Shown here: piece after piece, positions 10,030 through 18,994 of the stretch
Layout: each line of letters begins with the position of its first letter
Position numbering within the stretch: position 1 is the stretch's first letter
NCBI GenBank assembly: GCA_034189135.1
Contig: JAXHVO010000070.1
Span: 30,122 to 94,121, forward strand
DNA length: 64,000 bases
From: Thermodesulfobacteriota bacterium
GTDB lineage: Bacteria; Desulfobacterota; Desulfobacteria; Desulfobacterales; JAUWMJ01
Direction of reading: 5' to 3'
The notes under the pieces: model-generated
Database searches by the model: none
Seen by the model: only the letters and a program-made list of their open reading frames with translations
What the model was told of the DNA's origin: nothing
Position numbers and translations under genes: made by a program

Positions 10030-10428
10030 ATGGCAATGAGTGACCCAGTGGCCGATATGTTAACACGTATAAGAAATGCAGCAAAGGCCAAGTTTAACAG
10101 TGTTGATATTTCAGGTTCAAAGCTAAATAGCGAATTGGCAAAAGTATTAAAAAATGAGGGCTTTATCCGTAATTATAAATTTATCAAGGATGGAAAGCAG
10201 GGAATTTTACGTATTTATCTTAAATACAGTAAAGACCAGGTCAATGCAATATATGAGCTCAAACGTATCAGCAAACCGAGCAGGCGGGTTTATACCAAGA
10301 GTAAAGATATAAAGCCTGTGTTCAATGGTATGGGAATAGCGATTTTATCGACATCTAAAGGAATAATGACAGATAAAACCGCAAGGAAGCAGAATGTGGG
10401 AGGGGAGATTCTCTGCAACATCTGGTAG
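10030..10428 (+). CDS. rpsH: 30S ribosomal protein S8
   Basis: 132 aa, typical S8, which binds the 16S rRNA central domain and in E. coli represses the spc operon. It shows MSDPVADMLTRIRNA, and the C-terminal GMGIAILSTSKGIMTDKTARKQNVGGEILCNIW, ending with the invariant VGGE..C..W pattern. The start ATG has TCGGAG upstream. rplF begins 19 nt after the stop. Confidence 0.98.
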   Translation: MAMSDPVADMLTRIRNAAKAKFNSVDISGSKLNSELAKVLKNEGFIRNYKFIKDGKQGILRIYLKYSKDQVNAIYELKRISKPSRRVYTKSKDIKPVFNGMGIAILSTSKGIMTDKTARKQNVGGEILCNIW

Positions 10429-10447
10429 ATTCAAAAGGGAGCAACAA

Positions 10448-10987
10448 ATGTCTCGAGTAGGAAAAAAACCGATAACGATACCTGAAAAGACAAAGATAAC
10501 TTATAAGGACAGGATAATTACCGTACAGGGTGAAAAAGGCGTATTGACCCGATCAATTAATCCCATGATCGACCTGGAGATCAATGAGGGTATTATTAAT
10601 GTAACGATGATGAAAGAAGACCGAGTGGGTCGATCTTTGCAAGGTCTTACACGGAGTCTGGTGGCAAATATGATAATCGGCGTGAACCAAGGATTTGAAC
10701 GGGCGCTGGAAATTAGCGGGATCGGTTATCGAGCTGAATTAAAGGGAAAAACAATTGTATTAAATCTTGGATATTCAAATCCTGTTCACTTTGAACTTCC
10801 TGAAGGAATATCAGCAGCAGTTGACCGAAACAATATTATTAAGCTTTCCGGAATCGATAAGGAGAAGCTGGGGCTGGCAGCTGCAGCGATAAGACAACTA
10901 AGGCCGCCGGAGCCTTATAAGGGAAAAGGAATTAAATACGCAGGGGAACGGATACAAAGAAAAGCCGGTAAAACCGGAGTGAAATAG
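10448..10987 (+). CDS. rplF: 50S ribosomal protein L6
   Basis: 179 aa from the ATG at 10448, which has AAGGGAG upstream and yields the standard start MSRVGKKPITIP. A longer open frame extends upstream into rpsH but is not part of L6. The duplicated L6 domain ends with RQLRPPEPYKGKGIKYAGE, the conserved rRNA-binding PPEPYKGKG motif. L6 lies near the sarcin-ricin loop and the factor-binding site. Confidence 0.98.
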   Translation: MSRVGKKPITIPEKTKITYKDRIITVQGEKGVLTRSINPMIDLEINEGIINVTMMKEDRVGRSLQGLTRSLVANMIIGVNQGFERALEISGIGYRAELKGKTIVLNLGYSNPVHFELPEGISAAVDRNNIIKLSGIDKEKLGLAAAAIRQLRPPEPYKGKGIKYAGERIQRKAGKTGVK

Positions 10988-11008
10988 GCATAACAGGGAT
11001 ATTAAAAG

Positions 11009-11377
11009 ATGGGGTCTTTAGATTTAAAAAAGCAGGCACGGCTAAAGAGAAAAAAGAGAATAAGGAAAAAGGTGTTCGGCAGCCAGGAGAAGCCAAGGCT
11101 ATGTGTGTTTCGAAGTGCAAGGCATATATATGCACAGGTGATTGATGATACTGCGGGTTGTACTCTTGTTTCGGCGTCGAGTATGGAAAAAGACGCAAAA
11201 CAACATGTAGAAAAAGGCAATAAGGCTGCAATAGCTAAATACATCGGTAAAATTGTTGCTGAACGCAGCATGGAAAAAGGTATTAAAAAAGTCGTATTTG
11301 ACCGAAACGGTTTTTTATACCACGGGCGTGTTAAGGCCGTTTCTGTGGGTGCACGGGAAGCAGGGCTTAAATTTTAG
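11009..11377 (+). CDS. rplR: 50S ribosomal protein L18
   Basis: 122 aa, standard L18, the third 5S rRNA-binding protein alongside L5 and L25. It has [43 protein letters not shown] and the C-terminal [26 protein letters not shown]. The Shine-Dalgarno is weak, and the start is fixed by homology and by its 21-nt distance from rplF. Confidence 0.97.
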   Translation: MGSLDLKKQARLKRKKRIRKKVFGSQEKPRLCVFRSARHIYAQVIDDTAGCTLVSASSMEKDAKQHVEKGNKAAIAKYIGKIVAERSMEKGIKKVVFDRNGFLYHGRVKAVSVGAREAGLKF

Positions 11378-11416
11378 CCGAATTAAAATTTAAGTGAATC
11401 CGAAGGAGGCAGATAC

Positions 11417-11911
11417 TTGTTTAAACAAAATGCAGATGATAACCAGTTAATGGACAAAGTCGTTCATATTAACCGGGTTGCAAAAGTGGTAAAAGGCGGT
11501 CGCAGGTTCAGCTTTAGCGCAATCGTTGTGGTGGGTGATGGTGAAGGGTCTGTGGGTTTTGGGTTGGGTAAGGCAGGAGAAGTACCGGAAGCCATTCGAA
11601 AAGGTATGGAAAAAGCCAAGAAAAGCATGGTTAATGTGCCCCTGGTCGGTGGAACAATCCCTTACGAAACAATAGGCAGGTTTGGGGCGGGAAGAGTTCT
11701 GCTTAAACCCGCATCCCAGGGAACAGGCGTTATCGCCGGAGGTGCTGTAAGAGCGGTTCTCGAGGTTGCCGGTATTCAAAACATTCTTACAAAATGCATG
11801 GGATCTCACAACCCGCATAATGTGGTTAAAGCGACTTTTACCGGTCTTAAACAACTTCAGAGTAAAGAGCAGGTTGCCGCCAGGCGCGGTATAAACATCG
11901 AAGACCTTTAA
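11417..11911 (+). CDS. rpsE: 30S ribosomal protein S5 (TTG start)
   Basis: 164 aa, typical S5, part of the mRNA entry helicase with S3 and S4. The N-terminal double-stranded-RNA-like domain has [24 protein letters not shown] and the conserved [23 protein letters not shown]; the C-terminal domain has [19 protein letters not shown]. The start is TTG at 11417 with CGAAGGAGG at ideal distance; no in-frame ATG lies at the expected N-terminus. Confidence 0.97.
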   Translation: MFKQNADDNQLMDKVVHINRVAKVVKGGRRFSFSAIVVVGDGEGSVGFGLGKAGEVPEAIRKGMEKAKKSMVNVPLVGGTIPYETIGRFGAGRVLLKPASQGTGVIAGGAVRAVLEVAGIQNILTKCMGSHNPHNVVKATFTGLKQLQSKEQVAARRGINIEDL

Positions 11912-12003
11912 ATGATAGATTGTCGATTAAAATGAGTCATTTTTTTACTTTGGGAAAGCACGCTATAGAATCAGTCGGTACAGACAGCCAAAAGGAATGA
12001 TAC

Positions 12004-12201
12004 ATGGCAGGAACATTGAAAATAACGCTTGTCAAGAGCATGATAGGAAGACCTGAAAAGCATAGAAAGGTGTTACGTGGTATGGGATTACGAAAGGTGA
12101 ACAGGAGTGTAGAACTTCAGGATACGCCACCCATACGAGGGATGATCAATGCTGTTACGCATTTGGTGAAAGTTGAGGAGAAAGCCGATGAAGTTAAATG
12201 A
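12004..12201 (+). CDS. rpmD: 50S ribosomal protein L30
   Basis: 65 aa, slightly longer than the usual 58-60. It has [32 protein letters not shown], the ferredoxin-like L30 core, and the C-terminal extension EEKADEVK overlaps the rplO start by 14 nt. The start follows AAAAGGAATGAT. It is lost in several bacterial lineages but kept here. Confidence 0.95.
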   Translation: MAGTLKITLVKSMIGRPEKHRKVLRGMGLRKVNRSVELQDTPPIRGMINAVTHLVKVEEKADEVK

Positions 12202-12628
12202 ATTGTCGCCGGCAAGCGGGTCACATAAAAATAAAAAACGGCTGGGACGGGGTGTTGGATCCGGGAAAGGAAAAACAGCAGGTAGAGGAACCAAAGGACA
12301 TAACAGCCGTTCCGGTGGAGGCGTGAGGCCTGGTTTTGAGGGCGGCCAGATGCCGATCCATCGCCGGTTGCCAAAACGCGGCTTCACAAATATTTTCCGA
12401 AAAAAAATAATAGAAATAAATATTCGTGATCTGGCGAGATTCGAAAGCGGCAGCACGGTCGATGAAGCTGCACTCATACGTATGGGACTTGTTAAAGGGA
12501 AAAGAGACGCAATAAAACTCCTTGGTAAGGGTGAGATAAGTATCCCGCTTAAAATCAAGTTAAACAGGGTGAGTAAAAGTGCCGGAGAAAAGATCGTATC
12601 GGCCGGCGGAAGCGTAGAGGTTGTATAG
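12188..12628 (+). CDS. rplO: 50S ribosomal protein L15
   Basis: 146 aa from the ATG at 12188, chosen because TTGAGGAG lies at normal distance and the protein then starts [22 protein letters not shown] as in other L15 proteins; an alternative TTG 15 nt upstream is less likely. The Gly/Arg-rich N-terminus ([19 protein letters not shown]) threads into 23S rRNA. The gene overlaps rpmD by 14 nt and its stop touches the secY start. Confidence 0.96.
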   Translation: MKLNELSPASGSHKNKKRLGRGVGSGKGKTAGRGTKGHNSRSGGGVRPGFEGGQMPIHRRLPKRGFTNIFRKKIIEINIRDLARFESGSTVDEAALIRMGLVKGKRDAIKLLGKGEISIPLKIKLNRVSKSAGEKIVSAGGSVEVV

Positions 12629-13927
12629 ATGATTGGCGGCGGGTTTGGCAATATATTCAAAATCCCCGAGTTGAAAAAAAGAATTTTTTTCACGCTCGCA
12701 TTTCTGATTATATATCGTGTGGGAGTGCACGTTCCGGTTCCCGGTATAGACGCTGCCGCTCTTGCTGAAATTTTTGCCAGGGCAAAAGGGACCATACTGG
12801 GGATTTTTAATATGTTTTCCGGAGGTGCGTTGGAGCGATTATCTGTTTTTGCTTTAGGGATTATGCCATATATCAGCGCATCGATTATTTTACAGCTGAT
12901 GACAGTGGTTGTGCCACATCTTGAACGCTTGAAAAAGGAAGGGGAGCAGGGGCGTAAAAAGATTACCCAGTATACCCGTTACGGTACCGTGATACTGAGT
13001 ATTATCCAGGGATTCGGTATCAGTGTCGGTCTTGAAAGAATGGGTGCGGTTATTACCCCGGGGTGGAGTTTTAGGCTCATGACAGTGATCACGCTGACCG
13101 CAGGAACCGCATTTATTATGTGGCTGGGAGAACAGATTACCGAGCGTGGTATCGGCAACGGTATTTCGCTGATTATCTTTGCAGGAATCGTGGCCAGGAT
13201 GCCGACAGCCATCGCCAATGTATTTCGCCTTGTTTCCACCGGAGCGATGGGTATATTTCCTGTACTGATTTTGACTATTTTAATGGTTCTGGTGGTGGCT
13301 GTGATTATATTCGTCGAACAGGCTCAGCGCAGAATACCGGTACAATATGCCAAAAGGATTATCGGCAGAAAAATGTATGGCGGACAGAGTACGCATCTGC
13401 CCCTTAAGATTAATACTTCGGGAGTTATTCCACCGATTTTTGCTTCGTCCATTATGATGTTTCCGGCAACTGTGGCCAGCTTTATAACGATTGCCTGGAT
13501 GCAGAATATTGTTTCTTCGATCACACCGGGTAATTTAGTATATGAACTGTGTTATGTGGGGATGATATTCTTTTTCTGTTATTTTTATACAGCCGTTACC
13601 TTTAATCCGGTTGACGTGGCGGATAATATGAAAAAACAGGGCGGTTATATTCCGGGTATTCGACCGGGTAAACGTACCGCAGATTATATCGACAAGGTAT
13701 TAACCCGTATTACTCTTGGCGGGGCTGTATATGTTTCAGCAGTATGCGTTTTGCCATCCATCCTGATCACAAAATTTAATGTTCCTTTTTATTTTGGCGG
13801 GACGGCACTTTTGATTGTGGTAGGCGTGGCAATTGATACCATTGCGCAGATGGAATCGCACATGTTAAGCCGCCATTACGAGGGCTTTTTGAAAAAAGGT
13901 GGGGCGAAAATGAAGGGGCGTTTTTGA
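12629..13927 (+). CDS. secY: Protein translocase subunit SecY
   Basis: 432 aa, normal for SecY, the channel-forming subunit of the SecYEG inner-membrane translocon. About ten hydrophobic membrane segments alternate with basic loops. Signature blocks include [13 protein letters not shown] near the first segment, [34 protein letters not shown] and the C5 loop [14 protein letters not shown] with its conserved arginine that contacts SecA. The ATG immediately follows the rplO stop. map follows after 1 nt; adk, often between the two, is missing. Confidence 0.98.
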   Translation: MIGGGFGNIFKIPELKKRIFFTLAFLIIYRVGVHVPVPGIDAAALAEIFARAKGTILGIFNMFSGGALERLSVFALGIMPYISASIILQLMTVVVPHLERLKKEGEQGRKKITQYTRYGTVILSIIQGFGISVGLERMGAVITPGWSFRLMTVITLTAGTAFIMWLGEQITERGIGNGISLIIFAGIVARMPTAIANVFRLVSTGAMGIFPVLILTILMVLVVAVIIFVEQAQRRIPVQYAKRIIGRKMYGGQSTHLPLKINTSGVIPPIFASSIMMFPATVASFITIAWMQNIVSSITPGNLVYELCYVGMIFFFCYFYTAVTFNPVDVADNMKKQGGYIPGIRPGKRTADYIDKVLTRITLGGAVYVSAVCVLPSILITKFNVPFYFGGTALLIVVGVAIDTIAQMESHMLSRHYEGFLKKGGAKMKGRF

Positions 13928-13928
13928 T

Positions 13929-14687
13929 ATGGTGGTTTTAAAATCACCCAAAGAGGTTGAAAAGATACACGCAAGCAATCAAATTGTTGCCAAAATTCTT
14001 TCTGTACTTGAATCAGAGGTCAAACCGGGAGTTAACACGCTTTATTTAAACAACCTGGCAGAAGAATTGACCAGGAAGAACGAAGCAAAGCCGGCATTTA
14101 AAGGTTACAGGGGTTTCCCATATTCACTTTGCGCTTCGGTTAATGAAGCAGTGGTTCATGGATTTCCCTCTAAAAGGCCGCTCAAAGAGGGCGACATTTT
14201 AAGCATGGATTTCGGAGTTCTTTTTGGCGGTTATTATGGAGACTCTGCCTTGACCGTGGGTGTGGGGAACATATCAAAAACTGCCCGACGGCTTATGGAT
14301 ATTACCGAGCAGTCACTGTATAAAGGAATTGAAAAGGCAGTTGTAAATGGTCGGCTGTCAGATATTTCCAATGCGGTTCAAAAGCACGTGGAAGATGCCG
14401 GGTTTTCCGTTGTTCGCATATTCGTAGGCCACGGTATTGGCAGCAACCTTCATGAAGATCCCCAGATACCTAATTTCGGGAAACCGGGCATGGGAATACT
14501 ATTAAAACCGGGGATGACCATAGCCATTGAACCCATGGTCAATGAAAAAGGCTATGAGGTTGAGATACTTGAAGATGGATGGACAGCGGTAACCAAAGAT
14601 GGGGGACTGTCCGCCCATTTTGAACATACCATAGCAATTACCAATGAGGGCCCAGCTATTTTAAGTGCGCGAAACGGGAGTAAATGA
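13929..14687 (+). CDS. map: Methionine aminopeptidase, type I
   Basis: 252 aa, the usual size of a type I enzyme removing the initiator methionine from nascent proteins. The five metal ligands are recognisable: the two Asp in [16 protein letters not shown], His in [10 protein letters not shown], Glu in AIEPMV and Glu in FEHTIAIT. The conserved substrate His lies in NEAVVHGFP. It begins 1 nt after secY and ends overlapping the infA start (ATGATGG). Confidence 0.98.
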   Translation: MVVLKSPKEVEKIHASNQIVAKILSVLESEVKPGVNTLYLNNLAEELTRKNEAKPAFKGYRGFPYSLCASVNEAVVHGFPSKRPLKEGDILSMDFGVLFGGYYGDSALTVGVGNISKTARRLMDITEQSLYKGIEKAVVNGRLSDISNAVQKHVEDAGFSVVRIFVGHGIGSNLHEDPQIPNFGKPGMGILLKPGMTIAIEPMVNEKGYEVEILEDGWTAVTKDGGLSAHFEHTIAITNEGPAILSARNGSK

Positions 14688-14905
14688 TGGCTAAAGAGGA
14701 ATTGATAAAAACAGAAGGAACTGTCCTTGAAACTTTGCCCAATGCAATGTTCAAAGTGGAGCTGGAAAATAAGCACCAGGTTCTTGCACACATTTCCGGG
14801 AAGATGCGGATGCATTTTATCAAAATATTACCTGGAGACAAAGTTTCTGTTGAGCTTTCACCCTATGATCTCAGCAGGGGCAGGATTACTTACCGGGCAA
14901 AATAA
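14687..14905 (+). CDS. infA: Translation initiation factor IF-1
   Basis: 72 aa, the standard size of this OB-fold factor, which occupies the A site during initiation. It shows [46 protein letters not shown] and the ending GRITYRAK. Two ATGs lie in tandem (14684 and 14687); the second is preferred because the GGGAG is better spaced and the protein then starts MAKEE. It overlaps the map stop by one base. Confidence 0.97.
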   Translation: MAKEELIKTEGTVLETLPNAMFKVELENKHQVLAHISGKMRMHFIKILPGDKVSVELSPYDLSRGRITYRAK

Positions 14906-14957
14906 GGTCTGCCGGTTTTCGGTTCGCTCCATCGGATCAGGAAAAAAGGAGTTTTAG

Positions 14958-15071
14958 ATGAAAGTCAGAGCGTCGGTTAAAAAAATGTGCAGAAAATGTA
15001 AGATAGTTCGCAGAAAAGGGGTTGTAATGGTAATCTGCGAAAATAAAAGGCATAAACAAAGGCAAGGATAA
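14958..15071 (+). CDS. rpmJ: 50S ribosomal protein L36, zinc-binding form
   Basis: 37 aa: [20 protein letters not shown], then [17 protein letters not shown]. This is the standard 37-residue L36 with the CxxC...C...H zinc site (CRKC, then C and H in ICENKRH). It is too short for ordinary gene-finding length cut-offs. AAAAAAGGAG precedes the ATG at 14958, and rpsM follows after 14 nt, the conserved infA-rpmJ-rpsM order. The other L36 form, lacking cysteines and expressed under zinc starvation in some bacteria, is not here. Confidence 0.96.
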   Translation: MKVRASVKKMCRKCKIVRRKGVVMVICENKRHKQRQG

Positions 15072-15085
15072 AAGGAGGATAAGCT

Positions 15086-15469
15086 TTGGCAAGAATTGCG
15101 GGTGTAGATTTACCCAAGCGCAAACGAATTGAGATCGGTTTGACATATATTTATGGGATTGGCAGGTCCAGATCAAATGTAATACTGAAACAACTTAAAA
15201 TTGACCCGGATACAAATACCGATAAACTGTCAGAGTCGGAGATTAACAGTATCCGCAAAGTAATCGACAGTGAATATAAAGTGGAAGGTGAACTCCGTAC
15301 GGAAGTATCCATGAATATTAAAAGACTGATGGATCTTGGATCATACCGCGGGCTTCGTCATAGAAAATCACTCCCGGTTCGAGGCCAGAGGACAAGTACA
15401 AACGCACGGACGCGTAAGGGACCCAAAAGATCGGCTGTAAAGAAGAGAGGCGGGATCAAGAAAAAATAA
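15086..15469 (+). CDS. rpsM: 30S ribosomal protein S13 (TTG start)
   Basis: 127 aa, typical S13, at the top of the 30S head where its basic tail touches P-site tRNA. It starts (M)[26 protein letters not shown] and ends [21 protein letters not shown] plus a Lys-rich tail. The start is TTG at 15086 with AAAAGGAGG upstream, giving the universally conserved N-terminus. It begins the alpha gene set. Confidence 0.97.
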   Translation: MARIAGVDLPKRKRIEIGLTYIYGIGRSRSNVILKQLKIDPDTNTDKLSESEINSIRKVIDSEYKVEGELRTEVSMNIKRLMDLGSYRGLRHRKSLPVRGQRTSTNARTRKGPKRSAVKKRGGIKKK

Positions 15470-15576
15470 TGAGGCAAAATAAATAAAAGTCTAGTTTTAT
15501 CACAGTCTTATAATTTTTATTGCCGGGCAGATTAAACAGTACATTCATTACCAGATAAAATATAGGAACTTTATAC

Positions 15577-15963
15577 ATGGCTAGAAAAATCCGTACCAAA
15601 AAAAAGGAAAAAAAGAATATAGCCAGTGGGGTGGTGCACATACAGGCTACTTTTAATAATACAATCGTTACCATAACGGATCCAGGCGGAAATGTGGTGG
15701 CATGGTCAAGCTCCGGAATTCAGGGTTTTAAAGGGTCACGTAAAAGTACACCTTTTGCCGCCCAGCTGGCAGCCGAAGACGCCGCAAAAAAAGCAATGGA
15801 ACATGGGATGCGAAATGTTGAAGTCTATGTGAAAGGGCCCGGGCCGGGAAGAGAATCAGCACTTCGGTCGTTGCAGGCCACCGGATTCAAGGTCTTGGTT
15901 ATTAAAGACGTAACCCCTATTCCGCATAATGGTTGCAGGCCACCCAAAAGGCGGAGGGTATGA
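15577..15963 (+). CDS. rpsK: 30S ribosomal protein S11
   Basis: 128 aa, standard S11, in the 30S platform next to the Shine-Dalgarno helix. Family blocks: [50 protein letters not shown] and the C-terminal [18 protein letters not shown], which contains the Asn-Gly site often converted to isoaspartate in other bacteria. The ATG follows AGGAACTTTATAC. Confidence 0.98.
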   Translation: MARKIRTKKKEKKNIASGVVHIQATFNNTIVTITDPGGNVVAWSSSGIQGFKGSRKSTPFAAQLAAEDAAKKAMEHGMRNVEVYVKGPGPGRESALRSLQATGFKVLVIKDVTPIPHNGCRPPKRRRV

Positions 15964-16081
15964 GAACTCTTTGGGAATTGGTTAACTGACGATGTGGTTA
16001 AACGGTTGAGTAGTTAAAAAAAGAAGTATACCAATTAACCGATTAACTGTTTAGCTGTTTTAGATAAAAAAGGAGGAAGAC

Positions 16082-16711
16082 TTGGCAAGATATACAGGTT
16101 CGGTATGCCGCTTATGCAGGCGAGAAAATATTAAAATGTATCTTAAGGGAGATCGCTGTTATTCTGACAAGTGTGCGTTTGATCGACGGGGATATCCACC
16201 GGGACAACATGGCCAGCGTCGCGGAAGGAAGATATCTGATTATGGTATTCAGCTTAGAGAAAAGCAGAAGGTAAAACGTATTTACGGTTTGTCGGAAAAA
16301 CAGTTTCACCTGTTTTTTGAAAGAGCGGATCGCAAAAAAGGTATCACCGGATCAAATCTTCTTACCATGCTCGAAAGGAGATTTGATAATGTCGTATATC
16401 GTTTGGGTTTCGTTAATTCACGTACCCAGGGGCGACATTTTGTAAAGCACAATCATTTCCAGATTAATGGTAAAAAAGTTAATATTCCGTCATATCTTGT
16501 CAAAGAAGGTGATGTGATAGAAATACGGGAGAAAAGCCGGAAAATGCAGGCCATTAATGACGCCCTTGATGCTGTTGTACGAAGAGGAATTCCACAATGG
16601 CTCGAACTGGAAAAGGATAACATGAAAGGAATAGTCAATAGTTTTCCTGAACGGGAAGATATTACAATGCCAATGCAGGAGCAGCTTATAGTTGAGCTGT
16701 ACTCCAAATAA
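16082..16711 (+). CDS. rpsD: 30S ribosomal protein S4, zinc-binding type (TTG start)
   Basis: 209 aa, typical S4, a primary 16S rRNA binder and mRNA helicase component. The N-terminus has the zinc site C-x2-C ... C-x4-C (VCRLCR and CYSDKCAFD), so this is the C+ form. The central S4 RNA-binding domain is LERRFDNVVYRLGFVNSRTQGRHFVKHNHFQING. The start is TTG at 16082 behind AAAAAAGGAGG. In E. coli S4 represses the alpha operon. A large hairpin follows its stop. Confidence 0.97.
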   Translation: MARYTGSVCRLCRRENIKMYLKGDRCYSDKCAFDRRGYPPGQHGQRRGRKISDYGIQLREKQKVKRIYGLSEKQFHLFFERADRKKGITGSNLLTMLERRFDNVVYRLGFVNSRTQGRHFVKHNHFQINGKKVNIPSYLVKEGDVIEIREKSRKMQAINDALDAVVRRGIPQWLELEKDNMKGIVNSFPEREDITMPMQEQLIVELYSK

Positions 16712-16712
16712 C

Positions 16713-16819
16713 GTAATCGTCCACAGGCACCGCATCTGCACGCGCTCAGGGCAGCCAGCATAGTAGACTATAGCTGGCTGCCCTGACCACGCACATATGC
16801 AGCACCTGTGAACGATTAC
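16713..16819 (+). repeat. 107-nt near-perfect hairpin between rpsD and rpoA
   Basis: Nested arms pair almost without gaps: GTAATCGT/ACGATTAC (16713-16720 with 16812-16819), CACAGG/CCTGTG, GCAT/ATGC, CAGGGCAGCCAGC/GCTGGCTGCCCTG, and ATAGT/ACTAT around a 2-nt loop. It begins just after the rpsD stop and ends 56 nt before rpoA. It is much richer in G+C than its surroundings, and no T run follows, so it is not a classical terminator. It may be a miniature inverted-repeat element, an RNase processing site or a translational control stem. Confidence 0.8.
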
Positions 16820-16875
16820 AAAACTGAGATAATAAATAATATATCAGCCAAACCGTTAAAAACTGGAGATAATAA

Positions 16876-17898
16876 ATGCCATCAAGTGAACTGATGTACA
16901 TTAACTGGCAAGAGATGATAAAGCCGGAAAAGGTTCAGGTAAGCAGTAGGCCATCATATGGAAAGTTTGTTTGCGAACCTCTTGAAAGAGGATTTGGTCT
17001 GACAATTGGAAATGCTTTAAGAAGAATCATTCTTTCTTCTCTTTACGGAGCTGCCATAATCTCTGTAAAGTTTGACGATGTCATGCATGAATTCAGCGTC
17101 ATTGAGGGCGTTTTCGAGGATGTATCCGAAATTATACTTAATTTAAAGGAAGTTCGTTTAAGTCTTGCCGATAATGAGCCAAAGGCATTACGAATTGATG
17201 CCCAGGGACCTAAGGAGGTTACCGCCGCTGATATAATCAGTGATGACGGAAAATGTGAAGTGCTTAACCCCGCGTTGCATATTGCCACACTTTCGGATAA
17301 GGCTGATTTAAAAATGGATATGATTGCCAAGATCGGGAAGGGGTATTCTCTGGCTGAATCAAATAAGGATCAAGACGCACCTGTAGGAACGATTCCGATA
17401 GATTCAGTATTTTCACCGATTAAACGTGTCAGCTATGTGGTCGGCAATGCCCGTGTGGGTCAAAAAACAGACTATGATAAGCTGACCATGGAGGTCTGGA
17501 CAGACGGGAGCGTGAAACCAGAGGATGCGGTTGCCTATGCGGCTAAAATATTAAAAGAACAAATGGCAATTTTTATTAATTTTGATGAACAACTTGAACC
17601 GGAGCCTGAAAAGAAATCGGGTGAAACGCAAAAACCAAAATTTAATGAAAATCTTTATCGAAGTGTTGAAGAGCTGGAGCTTTCGGTAAGAAGTGCCAAT
17701 TGTCTGAAAAATGCAAATATTTTGAAAATTTACCAGCTAGTAAATAAGACAGAAGGTGAAATGCTCAAGACAAAAAATTTTGGTAGAAAATCATTGAACG
17801 AAATTAAAGAAGTTTTAAGTGAAATGGGTCTTTCTCTTGGAATGAAACTCGAAGGATTTATTGCGCCTGAAGAGGATACAGAGGAAGAAGGCGAATAG
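16876..17898 (+). CDS. rpoA: RNA polymerase alpha subunit
   Basis: 340 aa, full-length alpha. The N-terminal assembly domain has [31 protein letters not shown] and [19 protein letters not shown]. After a charged linker, the C-terminal domain is intact with [17 protein letters not shown] and [23 protein letters not shown], the region that contacts UP elements and activators. The start at 16876 has CTGGAG. The 164-nt gap from rpsD is filled by the large hairpin. Confidence 0.98.
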   Translation: MPSSELMYINWQEMIKPEKVQVSSRPSYGKFVCEPLERGFGLTIGNALRRIILSSLYGAAIISVKFDDVMHEFSVIEGVFEDVSEIILNLKEVRLSLADNEPKALRIDAQGPKEVTAADIISDDGKCEVLNPALHIATLSDKADLKMDMIAKIGKGYSLAESNKDQDAPVGTIPIDSVFSPIKRVSYVVGNARVGQKTDYDKLTMEVWTDGSVKPEDAVAYAAKILKEQMAIFINFDEQLEPEPEKKSGETQKPKFNENLYRSVEELELSVRSANCLKNANILKIYQLVNKTEGEMLKTKNFGRKSLNEIKEVLSEMGLSLGMKLEGFIAPEEDTEEEGE

Positions 17899-17942
17899 AG
17901 ACATACATTGTGCAATATGACTTTTTATAAGGGCATCAATAA

Positions 17943-18863
17943 ATGAGACATAGAAAAGCCGGCATCAAATTAAATAGAACAACCTCCCACAGGAATGCCA
18001 TGCTGAGAAACATGGTGACATCTTTATTTAAGTATGAACGAATCCGAACGACCGGGGCGAAGGCCAAGGAGTTAAGAAGATGGGCAGATCATTTGATCAC
18101 CCTTGCCAAACGGGGTGATTTACATGCAAGACGGCAGGCACTTTCGATTATAAGAGAGAAGACTGTTGTTTATAAACTATTTAAAGAGGCTGACGAAAAG
18201 TATGGTAAAGTATCCGGGGGCTATACCAGAATTGTTAAAATCGGACGGCGTCCTGGTGATGCGGCTCCTGTTTCTCTGATAGAACTTGTGGCAGTTGAAA
18301 AGCCGAAAAAGAAAAAAGTGACAAAGAAAAAAGGCAAGGTGGCTGCAGGAAAGAAAAAAATTACAGAAGAGAAGGCTGCGGTTGAAGAAAAAGAAGAAAA
18401 GACAAAAGAGACAGAGAAAAAGACCGCGGTAAAGAAAGAAGCGGTTAAGAAAAAAGATGAGCAACCTGAAAAAAAGCGCAAAAAACCGGCAGTAAAAAAG
18501 GCGGCAGCTGGAAAAACAGAAAGCAAACCTGAAAAAACGAAGAAAAAGTCGGAGGCCAAGAAAGTCAAAGCGGATAAAAAAGAGGATAAACCTGCAAAAG
18601 AGAAAAAACCTGCCGTAGCGAAAAAAGCAGCCGATAAACCGGTAAAAGAAAAAAAATCTGTTGCGAAGAAACAGGTAGCCGACAAAAAAGAAACCAAAGC
18701 TGAGCAAAAGAAGAAAAAGCCAGCTTCCAAGAAAACCGATGCAAGCAAAGAAAAAAAGGCTGAAAAGAAACCGTCTGCTGAAAAGAAAGCCAAGGCGGTA
18801 GAAAAAGAAGCTAAAACTGAAAAGAAAAAGGCTAAACCCAAGGATACCAAAGAAAAAAAATAG
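17943..18863 (+). CDS. rplQ: 50S ribosomal protein L17 with long Lys/Ala/Glu-rich C-terminal tail
   Basis: 306 aa against the usual 115-130 or so. Residues 1 to about 119 are a normal L17: [42 protein letters not shown] and a terminal SLIELVA. Residues 120-306 are low-complexity, dominated by K, A, E and P with repeated [15 protein letters not shown] units, resembling histone H1-like or AlgP-type tails. The frame is continuous with a single stop, so it is not a readthrough artefact of a lost stop into another gene. The Lys-rich tail could bind rRNA or DNA. The gene closes the operon ahead of a hairpin terminator. Confidence 0.93.
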   Translation: MRHRKAGIKLNRTTSHRNAMLRNMVTSLFKYERIRTTGAKAKELRRWADHLITLAKRGDLHARRQALSIIREKTVVYKLFKEADEKYGKVSGGYTRIVKIGRRPGDAAPVSLIELVAVEKPKKKKVTKKKGKVAAGKKKITEEKAAVEEKEEKTKETEKKTAVKKEAVKKKDEQPEKKRKKPAVKKAAAGKTESKPEKTKKKSEAKKVKADKKEDKPAKEKKPAVAKKAADKPVKEKKSVAKKQVADKKETKAEQKKKKPASKKTDASKEKKAEKKPSAEKKAKAVEKEAKTEKKKAKPKDTKEKK

Positions 18864-18905
18864 CCTGATGTTGATGAAACAGAGACCTTAAAAAAAGACA
18901 TATCC

Positions 18906-18940
18906 AATGCCCTGCGGTTAATAACAAGCGGGGCATTTTT
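18906..18940 (+). terminator. Rho-independent terminator after rplQ
   Basis: The stem AATGCCC (18906-18912) pairs with GGGCATT (18931-18937), followed by a T run. It lies 43 nt after the rplQ stop, at the end of the ribosomal superoperon, and before the convergent GGDEF gene on the minus strand. Confidence 0.8.
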
Positions 18941-18994
18941 ATGTTGACCATCCCAACGCGATAATATCCAGCAATTACTAAGAAGAAATAGCGG

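Noticed and set aside
10394..10447. Upstream extension of the L6 frame
   Set aside because: It overlaps rpsH and has no homology; the ATG at 10448 has a good Shine-Dalgarno and gives the standard L6 start.
12088..12795. Minus-strand frame of 235 aa opposite rplO and secY
   Set aside because: Proline-rich mirror of the Gly/Arg-rich L15 sequence; it spans two certain genes.
15964..16081. Repeated TTAAC/GTTAA units between rpsK and rpsD, considered as a CRISPR remnant or tandem repeat
   Set aside because: The units are short, irregularly spaced and partly inverted; there are no spacers of even length.
18177..18907. Two long minus-strand frames (176 and 228 aa) opposite rplQ
   Set aside because: They are Phe/Ser-rich mirrors of the Lys-rich L17 tail; composition explains them fully and no start signal is present.
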